A stretch of 64,000 nt of DNA from Xanthomonas sp. DAR 35659 (GTDB lineage: Bacteria > Pseudomonadota > Gammaproteobacteria > Xanthomonadales > Xanthomonadaceae), in the NCBI RefSeq assembly GCF_041242975.1, contig NZ_CP162488.1, positions 4,826,001 through 4,890,000 on the forward strand. The letters run 5' to 3'. The notes under the pieces were generated by a model, which saw nothing but the letters and a program-made list of their open reading frames with translations, searched no databases and had not been told where the DNA came from. The first letter of the stretch is position 1. Each line of letters begins with the position of its first letter. A program made the position numbers and the translations under genes. This document shows positions 35,461-43,419 of this stretch, piece after piece.

Positions 35461-37211
35461 GGCGCGATCCGCTGCGCCAGCGACACGGTGAAGATGCCCC
35501 ACGCGTCGATGCGCTGCTCCAGCTTGCGGAAGCCGGCCGCGCGCACCAGTTCGTCCATCTCCTGCTGGGTGCGCCGGCGCATCACCCAGGCCGCGCCGCC
35601 GCGGTGGCTGGTCAACGCGCGGGCGATGAACTCCAGTTGCGGGTGCCAGGGCTGGCCGGTGTAGGCCAGGTAGCCGCCCGGTTCGACCGCCGCGGCCACG
35701 CCCTGCAGCGAACGCAGTACCTGGTCGTTGTCCGGGAACAGTTCGTACAGGCCCGACACCACCGCCAGCGTCGGCCGCGGCTGCAGCGCCGCCAGCGCGT
35801 CGCGGTCGAAGGCATCGCCCTGCTCGAAGCGGGCGATGTCGGCGGCGCCGACCTCGGTGATCAGCGCGCGTCCGCGCTCCACGTTCAGTTCACTGAAATC
35901 GCGCAACAGGATCGCGTCGGCGCGCGGCCCGGCGCCGGCCAGCGCTTCGAGCACGTACCGGCCATGGCCGGCGGCGATGTCGAGCACGCGCACCGGCGCG
36001 CCGGCGTCGCGCAGGCGCTGCATGGCCAGCCGCAGCAGTTCGTGCAGGTGCTGGCGGCGCACCCGGATGCCGCGCCAACCGATCGCGTCCAGGTAGTTGC
36101 GGTCGATGAAACGGCCCAGCGGGCCCTTGCCGGCGGCGCGGTCGCGGTACACGTAGTCCAGCGTGCTGCCGGAATCGAAGCCGGTATGCAGGCCTAGCGC
36201 CACGCCCTCGGACAGGGTGCCGCCGAAACGCAGGTTGGCGCGCACGAAGCGCCAGCGCAGGTCCTGCAGGCTGTACTTCTCCGGCGGCCAGGCCAGCCGC
36301 TCGGCTTCCTCGAACGTGGGGCCGTGGCGGTGCGCCTGCAGCAGGCTGGGTTGCGCCGGCGCGGCGGCGAAGCGCTCGCGCACGAAGCGGCGGATCTGCG
36401 CCAGCGCCGGCGCGCGGTCGCGCTCGCCCAGGGTATCGTGGAAGAAGCCAGGCAGCAGATGGCGCTCCTTCACCGGCGAGGACAGCCGCTCGTAGAAGCG
36501 GTCCTGCGGGCCGCGGTGTACCACGAAATCGCTGCCGGAAACCAGCAGTTGCACCGGCACGGTGATCGCCTGCGCATCGCCGACCACGCGGTCGGCCGCG
36601 GCGTACAGGCCCAGCAACACCCGCACCGAGATCGGCCGCGTGATCAGCGGATCGCTGCGGTAACTCTCGACCCGCGCCGGATCGTGGGTCAGCCACTGCG
36701 GCTTGACGTAGCTGTTGACGAAGAAGTTGCCGCGCAGCTTCTGCATCAGGGCCAGCCCGGGCCGCGCGAACGGCACGTACAGCTTGACCTTGAACGCCGG
36801 CGAGGCCAGCACCAGCGCGCGCAGCGGCGGCGCGTAGTCGTGCACCCAGGTGCTGGCGATCACCGCGCCCACGCTCTGCGCGACGACGACGATGTCCTGC
36901 ACGGCGATGCCGTGGACCTGCCCGATGTGCGCGACGAAGCGGTCCAGGTCGCGCACCAGCGCCGGGAAGCCGGTCGCATCGCCGCGCGCGCCGGGCGAGC
37001 GGCCGTTGCCGCGCGCATCCCACGCGAACAGCGCGCAGTCGTCCAGGCCCAGTTCCTCGGCCAGGTGCATGACCCGCCCGGAATGCTCGTGGCCGCGGTG
37101 CAGCAGCACCACCGCGCGTGGCGGCGCGACCGGCGCGGTGGCCGGCCAGTGCCGGTAGAACAGCCGGGTACCGTCGAAACTCTCGAACTCGCTCTCGTTG
37201 ACCTGCCGCAT
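35457..37211 (-). CDS. Fusion of alpha/beta hydrolase and SAM-dependent methyltransferase
   Basis: A 584-residue soluble protein. The N-terminal hydrolase (about 1-300) is of the monoacylglycerol lipase type, with FAWDARGNGRSPG, nucleophile Ser in VVVAQSVGAVIAS, Asp in LLVSGSDFVVH and His in PGFFHDTLGERD. The C-terminal part (about 325-584) is a class I methyltransferase with SAM motif VRVLDIAAGHGRYVLEAL and SGLYELFPDN. Start ATG 37211 (MRQVNESEFESFDGTRLFYR). It overlaps the phosphatase fusion by four bases. A lipase joined to a methyltransferase suggests editing of a lipid acyl chain or head group. Confidence 0.88.
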   Translation of the reverse strand: MRQVNESEFESFDGTRLFYRHWPATAPVAPPRAVVLLHRGHEHSGRVMHLAEELGLDDCALFAWDARGNGRSPGARGDATGFPALVRDLDRFVAHIGQVHGIAVQDIVVVAQSVGAVIASTWVHDYAPPLRALVLASPAFKVKLYVPFARPGLALMQKLRGNFFVNSYVKPQWLTHDPARVESYRSDPLITRPISVRVLLGLYAAADRVVGDAQAITVPVQLLVSGSDFVVHRGPQDRFYERLSSPVKERHLLPGFFHDTLGERDRAPALAQIRRFVRERFAAAPAQPSLLQAHRHGPTFEEAERLAWPPEKYSLQDLRWRFVRANLRFGGTLSEGVALGLHTGFDSGSTLDYVYRDRAAGKGPLGRFIDRNYLDAIGWRGIRVRRQHLHELLRLAMQRLRDAGAPVRVLDIAAGHGRYVLEALAGAGPRADAILLRDFSELNVERGRALITEVGAADIARFEQGDAFDRDALAALQPRPTLAVVSGLYELFPDNDQVLRSLQGVAAAVEPGGYLAYTGQPWHPQLEFIARALTSHRGGAAWVMRRRTQQEMDELVRAAGFRKLEQRIDAWGIFTVSLAQRIAP

Positions 37212-37272
37212 CCGTTGCCTTTGTCCTGTTTGCCTTGAATCCTTGCTCCCACGGCCATGATGGCCGCCCCGC

Positions 37273-37887
37273 TCAGCCGCGCGCGGCCGCCTCGCGCAAG
37301 CCGGCCGCGACCCGGCGCAGCACCGTCGCCGCGCACAGCAGCGCCACCGCGATGGCGACGCCGCCGACCGTCGCCGCGCCGATCCAGCCGCCGGCCAGCA
37401 GCACGCCCAGCACGCCGACCACGAAGGCGCGGTCGCTCTTGCCCATCGGCCCATCGTAGCGGCGACTGGCGCCGACCATCAGCCCCAGCACACCGGCATA
37501 TTCGGTCAGCGCCGCGCTCAGCGCCATCAGCCACAGCCAGCCGGCGCCCACGCCCGGCACGCCGAGCAGGCTCAGGTACAGCGCCGCGTCGGCGACCACG
37601 TCGCTCAGTTCGTTGAGGTAGGCGCCCAGTTTGGACTGCTGCCCGAACTCGCGCGCCAGCATGCCGTCCACCGCGTTCAAGGCCATACGCAGCAGCATCC
37701 ACAGCGGCAGCAGCGCGTACCACAGCGGCTGCGCCGGCCCCAGCGCGTACACCGCCGCGGCCACCAGCAGCGACAGCAGCGCCGCGGCCACGGTCACCTG
37801 GTTGGCGGTGACGCCGAGCCGGTACAGCGCGCGCACGCCGGGGCGCAGCAGATCCTGGAAGCGTCCTTTGAGGGCATAGATCGACAC
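37273..37887 (-). CDS. CDP-alcohol phosphatidyltransferase family protein (second copy, operon head)
   Basis: A 204-residue membrane enzyme with about five helices. The motif reads VDGMLAREFGQQSKLGAYLN then ELSDVVADA, again with Asn for the first Asp of the second half. The GTG start 37887 (MSIYALKGRFQDLLRPGVRAL) gives a normal N-terminus. It resembles the PgsA/PIS-type group rather than phosphatidylserine synthase. First gene of the operon, 61 nt before the hydrolase/methyltransferase gene. Two such enzymes in one operon imply two head-group transfers, or alternative acceptors. Confidence 0.9.
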   Translation of the reverse strand: MSIYALKGRFQDLLRPGVRALYRLGVTANQVTVAAALLSLLVAAAVYALGPAQPLWYALLPLWMLLRMALNAVDGMLAREFGQQSKLGAYLNELSDVVADAALYLSLLGVPGVGAGWLWLMALSAALTEYAGVLGLMVGASRRYDGPMGKSDRAFVVGVLGVLLAGGWIGAATVGGVAIAVALLCAATVLRRVAAGLREAAARG

Positions 37888-37985
37888 GCGCGTGGTCCTG
37901 GCGGCGGGGGCGGGCGGCGACAGCCTAATGCATCGCGGCCGCGCCGCGCGCGATGACTCGGGGACGCCTGCCAGCCCTACGCGGC

Positions 37986-38612
37986 CTACTCGGCAATCGA
38001 CGACACCTCCAAGCCGCCCAGCCACGCTTCCCACGGCAGCCGCCGGTCGACGTGGCGGCGCGCCCAGCGTGGGTCGTCGACGCGCTGCAGGATTGCGCGC
38101 AATCCCGCCTGCATCCTCGCGCACACCTGTGCGCTGGCATTCGAACCCTCCAGCGCGCTCACCCGGAACGGACCGCCACGCGTGCGCTGGAAGCGGATGA
38201 CGCCGCCGCCGGGCAGCAGCACCGCCCCTTCGTCCAGCGCCGGCGTGTAGATGTACAGGTCGAAGGTCGACAGCATCCCGCGCGCGGCCATCGCCTGCAG
38301 CAATTCGCGCAGGCGCGGCTGCCTGCGGTACAGGCGCAGGGTGTCGGCGTAATAGGCGCCGTGCTCATCGAGGTGGATCTTGAACTCCAGGCCATGCAGG
38401 CGCCGGCGTTCGCGCCGCTCCAGCCACCAGGACAGGATCGCCGGCGCGCTGCCCCACACCTCGTCGGCCTCCGCGCGCAAGGCCGGCGCTTGCGCCGGCC
38501 GCAGCCAGGGACGCGTGTCGCCATCGCACCGCGCTTCGTGCGCGTAGCGCGCCAGGAATCCCAGCACGCCGTGCGTGGCGAGCGCGTCCTGCAGGGTCTG
38601 CTTGAGCGGCAT
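37986..38612 (-). CDS. Hypothetical cytosolic protein
   Basis: A 208-residue protein with no recognised family. Features: [31 protein letters not shown] at the N-terminus, a central [19 protein letters not shown], and a C-terminal [16 protein letters not shown]. It is rich in Arg and Leu with no signal or membrane segment. The start is chosen at ATG 38612; ATG 38651 would add 13 less typical residues. It lies 98 nt upstream of the lipid operon on the same strand and may be its first cistron, and is divergent from purH. Confidence 0.65.
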   Translation of the reverse strand: MPLKQTLQDALATHGVLGFLARYAHEARCDGDTRPWLRPAQAPALRAEADEVWGSAPAILSWWLERRERRRLHGLEFKIHLDEHGAYYADTLRLYRRQPRLRELLQAMAARGMLSTFDLYIYTPALDEGAVLLPGGGVIRFQRTRGGPFRVSALEGSNASAQVCARMQAGLRAILQRVDDPRWARRHVDRRLPWEAWLGGLEVSSIAE

Positions 38613-38756
38613 GTCGGGCTCCGCGGCAAAGGGGCGCCCACCCTGCGTCAAGGCCGGCGCCAGCGCAATCGGCAGGCCGCCGCTGCCTTGCGCCCGGGCG
38701 TCGGCCGGCGCCAGCGCCTACAATGGCGGCCCGTTCCGCTGCCCCCGCCCCGCCCC

Positions 38757-40343
38757 ATGTCCTCCGATTTCCTGCCCGTGCGCCGGGCATTGCTGTCCGT
38801 TTCCGACAAGACCGGCCTGGTCGACCTGGCCCGCGCGCTGGCCGCACACGACGTCGAGCTGCTGTCCACCGGCGGCACCGCCAAGGCGCTGCGCGAGGCC
38901 GGGCTGGCGGTGAAGGACGTGTCCGAGCTGACCGGCTTCCCGGAAATGATGGACGGCCGGGTCAAGACCCTGCACCCGCTGGTGCACGGCGGCCTGCTCG
39001 GCCGCGCCGGCACCGACGAGGCGGTGATGGCCGAACACGGCATCGTGCCGATCGACCTGCTGGTGCTGAACCTGTATCCGTTCGAGCGGGTCACCGCCGA
39101 CCCTGCCTGCACGCTGGACACGGCGGTGGAGAACATCGACATCGGCGGCCCGGCGATGCTGCGCTCGGCGGCGAAGAACTTCGCGCGCGTGGCGGTGGCC
39201 ACGGACCCGGCGCAGTACACCGAACTGGTGGGCGAACTGGAAGCCAACGACGGCCAACTGTCGGCGGCCAAGCGCTTCGCGCTGTCGGTGGCCGCGTTCA
39301 ACCGCGTCGCGCAGTACGACGCGGCGATCAGCAACTACCTGTCGGCGGTGGTCGAACACAACGCCGCCGGCGTGTGCCGCAGCCCTTTCCCGGCGCAGAG
39401 CAACGGCAACTTCGTCAAGGTGATGGACCTGCGCTACGGCGAGAACCCGCACCAGCAGGCCGCGTTCTACCGCGACCTGCATCCGGCGCCGGGCTCGCTG
39501 GCCACCTTCGCGCAGTTGCAGGGCAAGGAACTGAGCTACAACAACATCGCCGACAGCGATGCGGCCTGGGAATGCGTGCGTCAGTTCGACGCGCCGGCCT
39601 GCGTCATCGTCAAGCACGCCAATCCCTGCGGCGTGGCGGTCGGCGCCGGCTGCGGCGACGCCTACGAGCTGGCCTACGCGACCGACCCGACCAGCGCCTT
39701 CGGCGGCATCCTCGCCTTCAACCGCACGCTGGACGCGGCCACCGCCAAGGCCATCCTCGACCGCCAGTTCGTCGAGGTGCTGATCGCCCCGGACTACGAG
39801 GAAGGCGCGCTCGACTACGCCAGGAAGAAGGCCAACGTGCGCGTGCTGCGCATCCCGCTGGCGCCGGCTTCCAGCGGTTTCACCGACACCAAGCGCGTCG
39901 GCTCGGGCCTGCTGATGCAGACCGCCGACGACCGCGTGGTGAGCCGCGACGAACTCAAGGTGGTGACCCGCCTGGCGCCGAGCGAGGCGCAGTTCGCCGA
40001 TCTTCTGTTCGCGTGGAAGGTGGCCAAGTACGTCAAGTCCAACGCCATCGTCTACGCCAAGGACCAGCGCACCATCGGCGTCGGCGCCGGGCAGATGAGC
40101 CGGGTGTATTCGGCGCGCATCGCCGGGATCAAGGCCACCGACGCGAACCTGGTGGTGGAAGGCTCGGTGATGGCCTCCGACGCGTTCTTCCCGTTCCGCG
40201 ACGGCATCGACGCCGCCGCGGCCGCCGGCATCAAGGCGGTGATCCAGCCCGGCGGTTCGATGCGCGACGCCGAAGTGATCGCCGCCGCCGACGAACACGG
40301 CATCGCCATGGTGTTCACCGGCGTGCGCCACTTCCGCCACTGA
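38757..40343 (+). CDS. purH: Bifunctional AICAR transformylase / IMP cyclohydrolase
   Basis: A 528-residue cytosolic enzyme for the last two steps of IMP synthesis. The N-terminal cyclohydrolase (about 1-195) has [45 protein letters not shown] and the [17 protein letters not shown] block. The C-terminal transformylase contains [25 protein letters not shown] (Lys-His catalytic pair), [10 protein letters not shown], and [13 protein letters not shown] near the end. ATG 38757 fits the family. Probably co-transcribed with the lipoprotein gene 16 nt downstream and with purD. Confidence 0.98.
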   Translation: MSSDFLPVRRALLSVSDKTGLVDLARALAAHDVELLSTGGTAKALREAGLAVKDVSELTGFPEMMDGRVKTLHPLVHGGLLGRAGTDEAVMAEHGIVPIDLLVLNLYPFERVTADPACTLDTAVENIDIGGPAMLRSAAKNFARVAVATDPAQYTELVGELEANDGQLSAAKRFALSVAAFNRVAQYDAAISNYLSAVVEHNAAGVCRSPFPAQSNGNFVKVMDLRYGENPHQQAAFYRDLHPAPGSLATFAQLQGKELSYNNIADSDAAWECVRQFDAPACVIVKHANPCGVAVGAGCGDAYELAYATDPTSAFGGILAFNRTLDAATAKAILDRQFVEVLIAPDYEEGALDYARKKANVRVLRIPLAPASSGFTDTKRVGSGLLMQTADDRVVSRDELKVVTRLAPSEAQFADLLFAWKVAKYVKSNAIVYAKDQRTIGVGAGQMSRVYSARIAGIKATDANLVVEGSVMASDAFFPFRDGIDAAAAAGIKAVIQPGGSMRDAEVIAAADEHGIAMVFTGVRHFRH

Positions 40344-40359
40344 GTCTGGAGCGATACGG

Positions 40360-41229
40360 ATGTCCATGAAGCCCACCCAAGCGTTCGCCCCGCTGGCCCT
40401 GGCCGGCACCCTCCTGCTGGCCGGCTGCAAGCCTGAGGCCGCACCTGCGCCTGCCGCCCCGGCCGCCCCAGCCACCGCGCCGGCACCGGCCGCGGCGACC
40501 GAGACCGCGCACGTCAGCCGCACCGCGCGCCTGCAGGCGTTCTTGGTCGAGCGCTACGGCAGCGCCGCCAAGCTCTCCGGCAGTTGGCCGGACACGTGGA
40601 CACAGGACGGCGAGGCGCACGCGGTGGACCGCGAGGTCTGCGCCGAGCAGCCGGTGGTCAGCGGCGACGGCTGGCAACAGCTGCTGGCCGTGTGCGGCGC
40701 GCTGCGCGACGCCGGCCACCCCGAGCCGGGCACGATCGACTTCTACGTGTTGCGCCCGGACGGGCAGCGCTTCGCCGTCGCCGCCGAGCGCGTCGGCGGC
40801 ACCTACGGCAGCATGGGCAGGCCGGGCGAGGTCGGCATCGTGCGCGCCGGCAGCGATTTCTACGGCTTCCGCGTCGAGGACGGCTGGTTCGGGCAAGGCT
40901 ATGCCTTGCAGTCGCAGACCCTGATCCTGCCCGGCCCCAAGGGCCTGGTGGATGCCGGCAACCTGCGCAGCCACATCGACAACACCGCGAGCGCGGACTG
41001 CGACGAGCCCGAGGCCGCCGCCGACTGCCGCGCGCGGCAGTTCAACATCGATTTCGCGCTGCACTTCGACGACAGCGACCGCGCCGCGCGGGTGTGGCCG
41101 CTGCGGGTGGAGGAGACCGGTGTCGACTGCGGCAACCGCAAGGTGCGCCGCGAACACCGCTTCACGCTCGATCCCAAGACCTGGACCTACGCCTTCCCCG
41201 AGGCGCTGCAACGCGAAGACTGCCAATGA
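40360..41229 (+). CDS. Putative lipoprotein, unknown function
   Basis: A 289-residue protein with a type II signal peptide ending in the lipobox LLAGC (Cys near residue 23), an Ala/Pro linker (residues 25-46) and a globular part with paired Cys ([37 protein letters not shown]). No named domain recognised. It sits between purH and purD with short spacers, so it is transcribed with purine genes without any evident link to purine synthesis. The residue after the lipobox Cys is Lys, not Asp, so outer-membrane sorting is expected by the usual rule. Confidence 0.82.
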   Translation: MSMKPTQAFAPLALAGTLLLAGCKPEAAPAPAAPAAPATAPAPAAATETAHVSRTARLQAFLVERYGSAAKLSGSWPDTWTQDGEAHAVDREVCAEQPVVSGDGWQQLLAVCGALRDAGHPEPGTIDFYVLRPDGQRFAVAAERVGGTYGSMGRPGEVGIVRAGSDFYGFRVEDGWFGQGYALQSQTLILPGPKGLVDAGNLRSHIDNTASADCDEPEAAADCRARQFNIDFALHFDDSDRAARVWPLRVEETGVDCGNRKVRREHRFTLDPKTWTYAFPEALQREDCQ

Positions 41230-41287
41230 CCGCGCGGCGCCGCCGCGCGCTCACGCGCTCCCTTCCCCTGCTTTCTGGAACCCCACG

Positions 41288-42577
41288 ATGAAACTGCTCG
41301 TCATCGGCTCCGGCGGCCGCGAACACGCCCTGGCGTGGAAGCTGGCCCAGTCCCCGCGCGTCAGCGCCGTGCTGGTCGCTCCCGGCAATGCCGGCACCGC
41401 GACCGAGGCCAAGTGCCGCAATGTCGCGGTCAAGGTCGACGACCTCGATGGCCTGCTCGCGCTGGCCCGGGACGAGGCGGTGGCGCTGACCGTGGTCGGC
41501 CCGGAAGTGCCGCTGGTGCTGGGCGTGGTCGATCGCTTCCGTGCCGCCGGGCTGCGCATCTTCGGCCCCACCGCCGCCGCCGCGCAGCTGGAAGGCAGCA
41601 AGGCCTACGCCAAGGCGTTCCTGCAGCGCCACGGCATCCCGACCGCGTTCTACGAGGTGCATACCGAGGTGGACGCGGCGCTGGCCTACGTCCGCGCCAA
41701 GGGCGCGCCGATCGTGGTCAAGGCCGACGGCCTGGCCGCGGGCAAGGGCGTGATCGTGGCGATGACCCTGGACGAGGCCGAGGCCGCGGTGCGCGACATG
41801 CTCTCCGGCAACGCCTTCGGCGACGCCGGCGCGCGCGTGGTGATCGAGGAATTCCTCGATGGCGAGGAAGCCAGCTTCATCTCCATGGTCGATGGCGCCA
41901 CCGCGCTGCCGATGGCCACCAGCCAGGACCACAAGCGCGTCGGCGACGGCGACACCGGCCCCAACACCGGCGGCATGGGCGCCTATTCGCCGGCGCCGGT
42001 GGTCACGCCGGAGGTGCATGCGCGGGTGATGCGCGAGGTGGTGGAGCCGACCGTGCAGGGCATGATCGCCGACGGCGTGCCGTTCACCGGCTTCCTCTAC
42101 GCGGGGCTGATGATCGACGCCAGCGGCGCGCCCAAGGTGATCGAGTTCAACGTGCGCTTCGGCGACCCGGAAACGCAGCCGGTGATGCTGCGCCTGCAGT
42201 CGGACCTGCTGGACCTGGTCGACGCGGCGATCGACGGCCGCCTGCACGCCACCCAGGCGCAGTGGGATCCGCGCCCATCGCTGGGCGTGGTGCTGGCGGC
42301 GGCGCCGTATCCGGAGACGCCGGTCACCGGTGAAGCGATCGACGGCCTGGACCAGGTGCCCGCGAGCGCCAAGGTCTTCCACGCCGGCACCGCGCTGGAC
42401 GCGCAGGGCCGCGTGGTCAGCGCCGGCGGCCGCGTGCTGTGCGTGGCGGCGCTGGGCGACAGCGTGTCCGAGGCGCAACGCAACGCGTATGCCGGCGTGG
42501 CGCAGATCCACTGGGCCAGCGAGTTCCATCGCAGCGACATCGGCTGGCGCGCGATCGCGCGCGAACGCGGCGCATAG
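41288..42577 (+). CDS. purD: Phosphoribosylamine-glycine ligase
   Basis: A 429-residue ATP-grasp enzyme, second step of purine synthesis. Visible: MKLLVIGSGGREHALAWKL, VVGPEVPLVLGVVD, FGPTAAAAQLEGSK, VKADGLAAGKGVIVA, the signature RFGDPETQPVM, and GGMGAYSPAPVVTP. The start and length are standard. It ends the purH-lipoprotein-purD group; a paired REP element 17 bases downstream may stabilise or terminate the mRNA. Confidence 0.98.
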   Translation: MKLLVIGSGGREHALAWKLAQSPRVSAVLVAPGNAGTATEAKCRNVAVKVDDLDGLLALARDEAVALTVVGPEVPLVLGVVDRFRAAGLRIFGPTAAAAQLEGSKAYAKAFLQRHGIPTAFYEVHTEVDAALAYVRAKGAPIVVKADGLAAGKGVIVAMTLDEAEAAVRDMLSGNAFGDAGARVVIEEFLDGEEASFISMVDGATALPMATSQDHKRVGDGDTGPNTGGMGAYSPAPVVTPEVHARVMREVVEPTVQGMIADGVPFTGFLYAGLMIDASGAPKVIEFNVRFGDPETQPVMLRLQSDLLDLVDAAIDGRLHATQAQWDPRPSLGVVLAAAPYPETPVTGEAIDGLDQVPASAKVFHAGTALDAQGRVVSAGGRVLCVAALGDSVSEAQRNAYAGVAQIHWASEFHRSDIGWRAIARERGA

Positions 42578-42593
42578 GCCGCCCACCGCCCTT

Positions 42594-42663
42594 CTGTAGG
42601 AGCGGCTTCAGCCGCGACAGGCTTCACCGATACATCCTGTCGCGGCTGAAGCCGCTCCTACAG
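42594..42663. repeat. Paired REP element, copy D
   Basis: Two complete inverted arms around AGGCTTCACCGATACATCCT, between purD and the UDG-like gene. Confidence 0.92.
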
Positions 42664-42692
42664 GCGACACCATCGGCATTCGAGGACAGTCC

Positions 42693-43370
42693 ATGGCGCT
42701 GGATCCCGAACTCCGCAAGCAATTCCGCGCGCTCGCCGCGCAGACCGGCGGCATCGACACCGCGGTCTACGCCGCGTATGGCAAGGACCCGCTCGACCCC
42801 ATTATCGGCCTCGGCCGCCGCGAGGCGCGGGTGTGCATCCTCGGCCGCGACCCGGGCCGCAGCGAGGTCGAACACAGGCAACCCTTCGTCGGCAGTGGCG
42901 GCCAACTGGTGCGCAAGGCGCTGTACCGGCACCTGCACGACGGGGCGCCGATGCCCGATTTCGCCGCCGGGCTCACGGCCGGCCGCGTCGCGTTCTGGCT
43001 CAACACCGTGCCGTACAAGCCGGTGGGCAACAAGGCCTGGGCGATGCCGGTGAAGCGGCGCTTCCATCCGCTGATGCGGCGCCTGCTGCTCGAACAGTGG
43101 CGCGGCCACGCCATCCTCACCCTCGGCCGCGAGGCCTTCCTGTGGTTCGGCATCGACCAGCCGCGCGAGGTGCGTGCGGCGCTGGACGCGTTCTGGGAAC
43201 GCGACGATCGCTTCCATGCGCAGATCGAGGTGGCACTGCGCAGCGAGGACGGCCGCCGCGCCCGCCGCGTGACGCTGCACCCGCTGCCGCATCCTTCGCC
43301 GCTCAACCAGGCCTGGTACAAGCGCTTCCCGGCGCTGCTGGAAGCCCGCCTGCAACAGCTCGGGGTCTGA
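42693..43370 (+). CDS. Uracil-DNA glycosylase superfamily protein
   Basis: A 225-residue protein. The first active-site motif of the superfamily appears as ILGRDPGRSEVEHRQPFVGSGG (near residue 50) and the second as LHPLPHPSPLN (near 195), with ILTLGREAFLWFG between them. The family excises uracil or related lesions from DNA, but this subgroup is not well studied and lacks the four Cys that hold the Fe-S cluster of family 4 enzymes, so activity is inferred. The ATG start is preceded by a REP pair. Confidence 0.82.
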   Translation: MALDPELRKQFRALAAQTGGIDTAVYAAYGKDPLDPIIGLGRREARVCILGRDPGRSEVEHRQPFVGSGGQLVRKALYRHLHDGAPMPDFAAGLTAGRVAFWLNTVPYKPVGNKAWAMPVKRRFHPLMRRLLLEQWRGHAILTLGREAFLWFGIDQPREVRAALDAFWERDDRFHAQIEVALRSEDGRRARRVTLHPLPHPSPLNQAWYKRFPALLEARLQQLGV

Positions 43371-43419
43371 TCGTCCGCGCGCGCCGATTCCCATCCCGAG
43401 GGGATCGCAGACAGCGACG

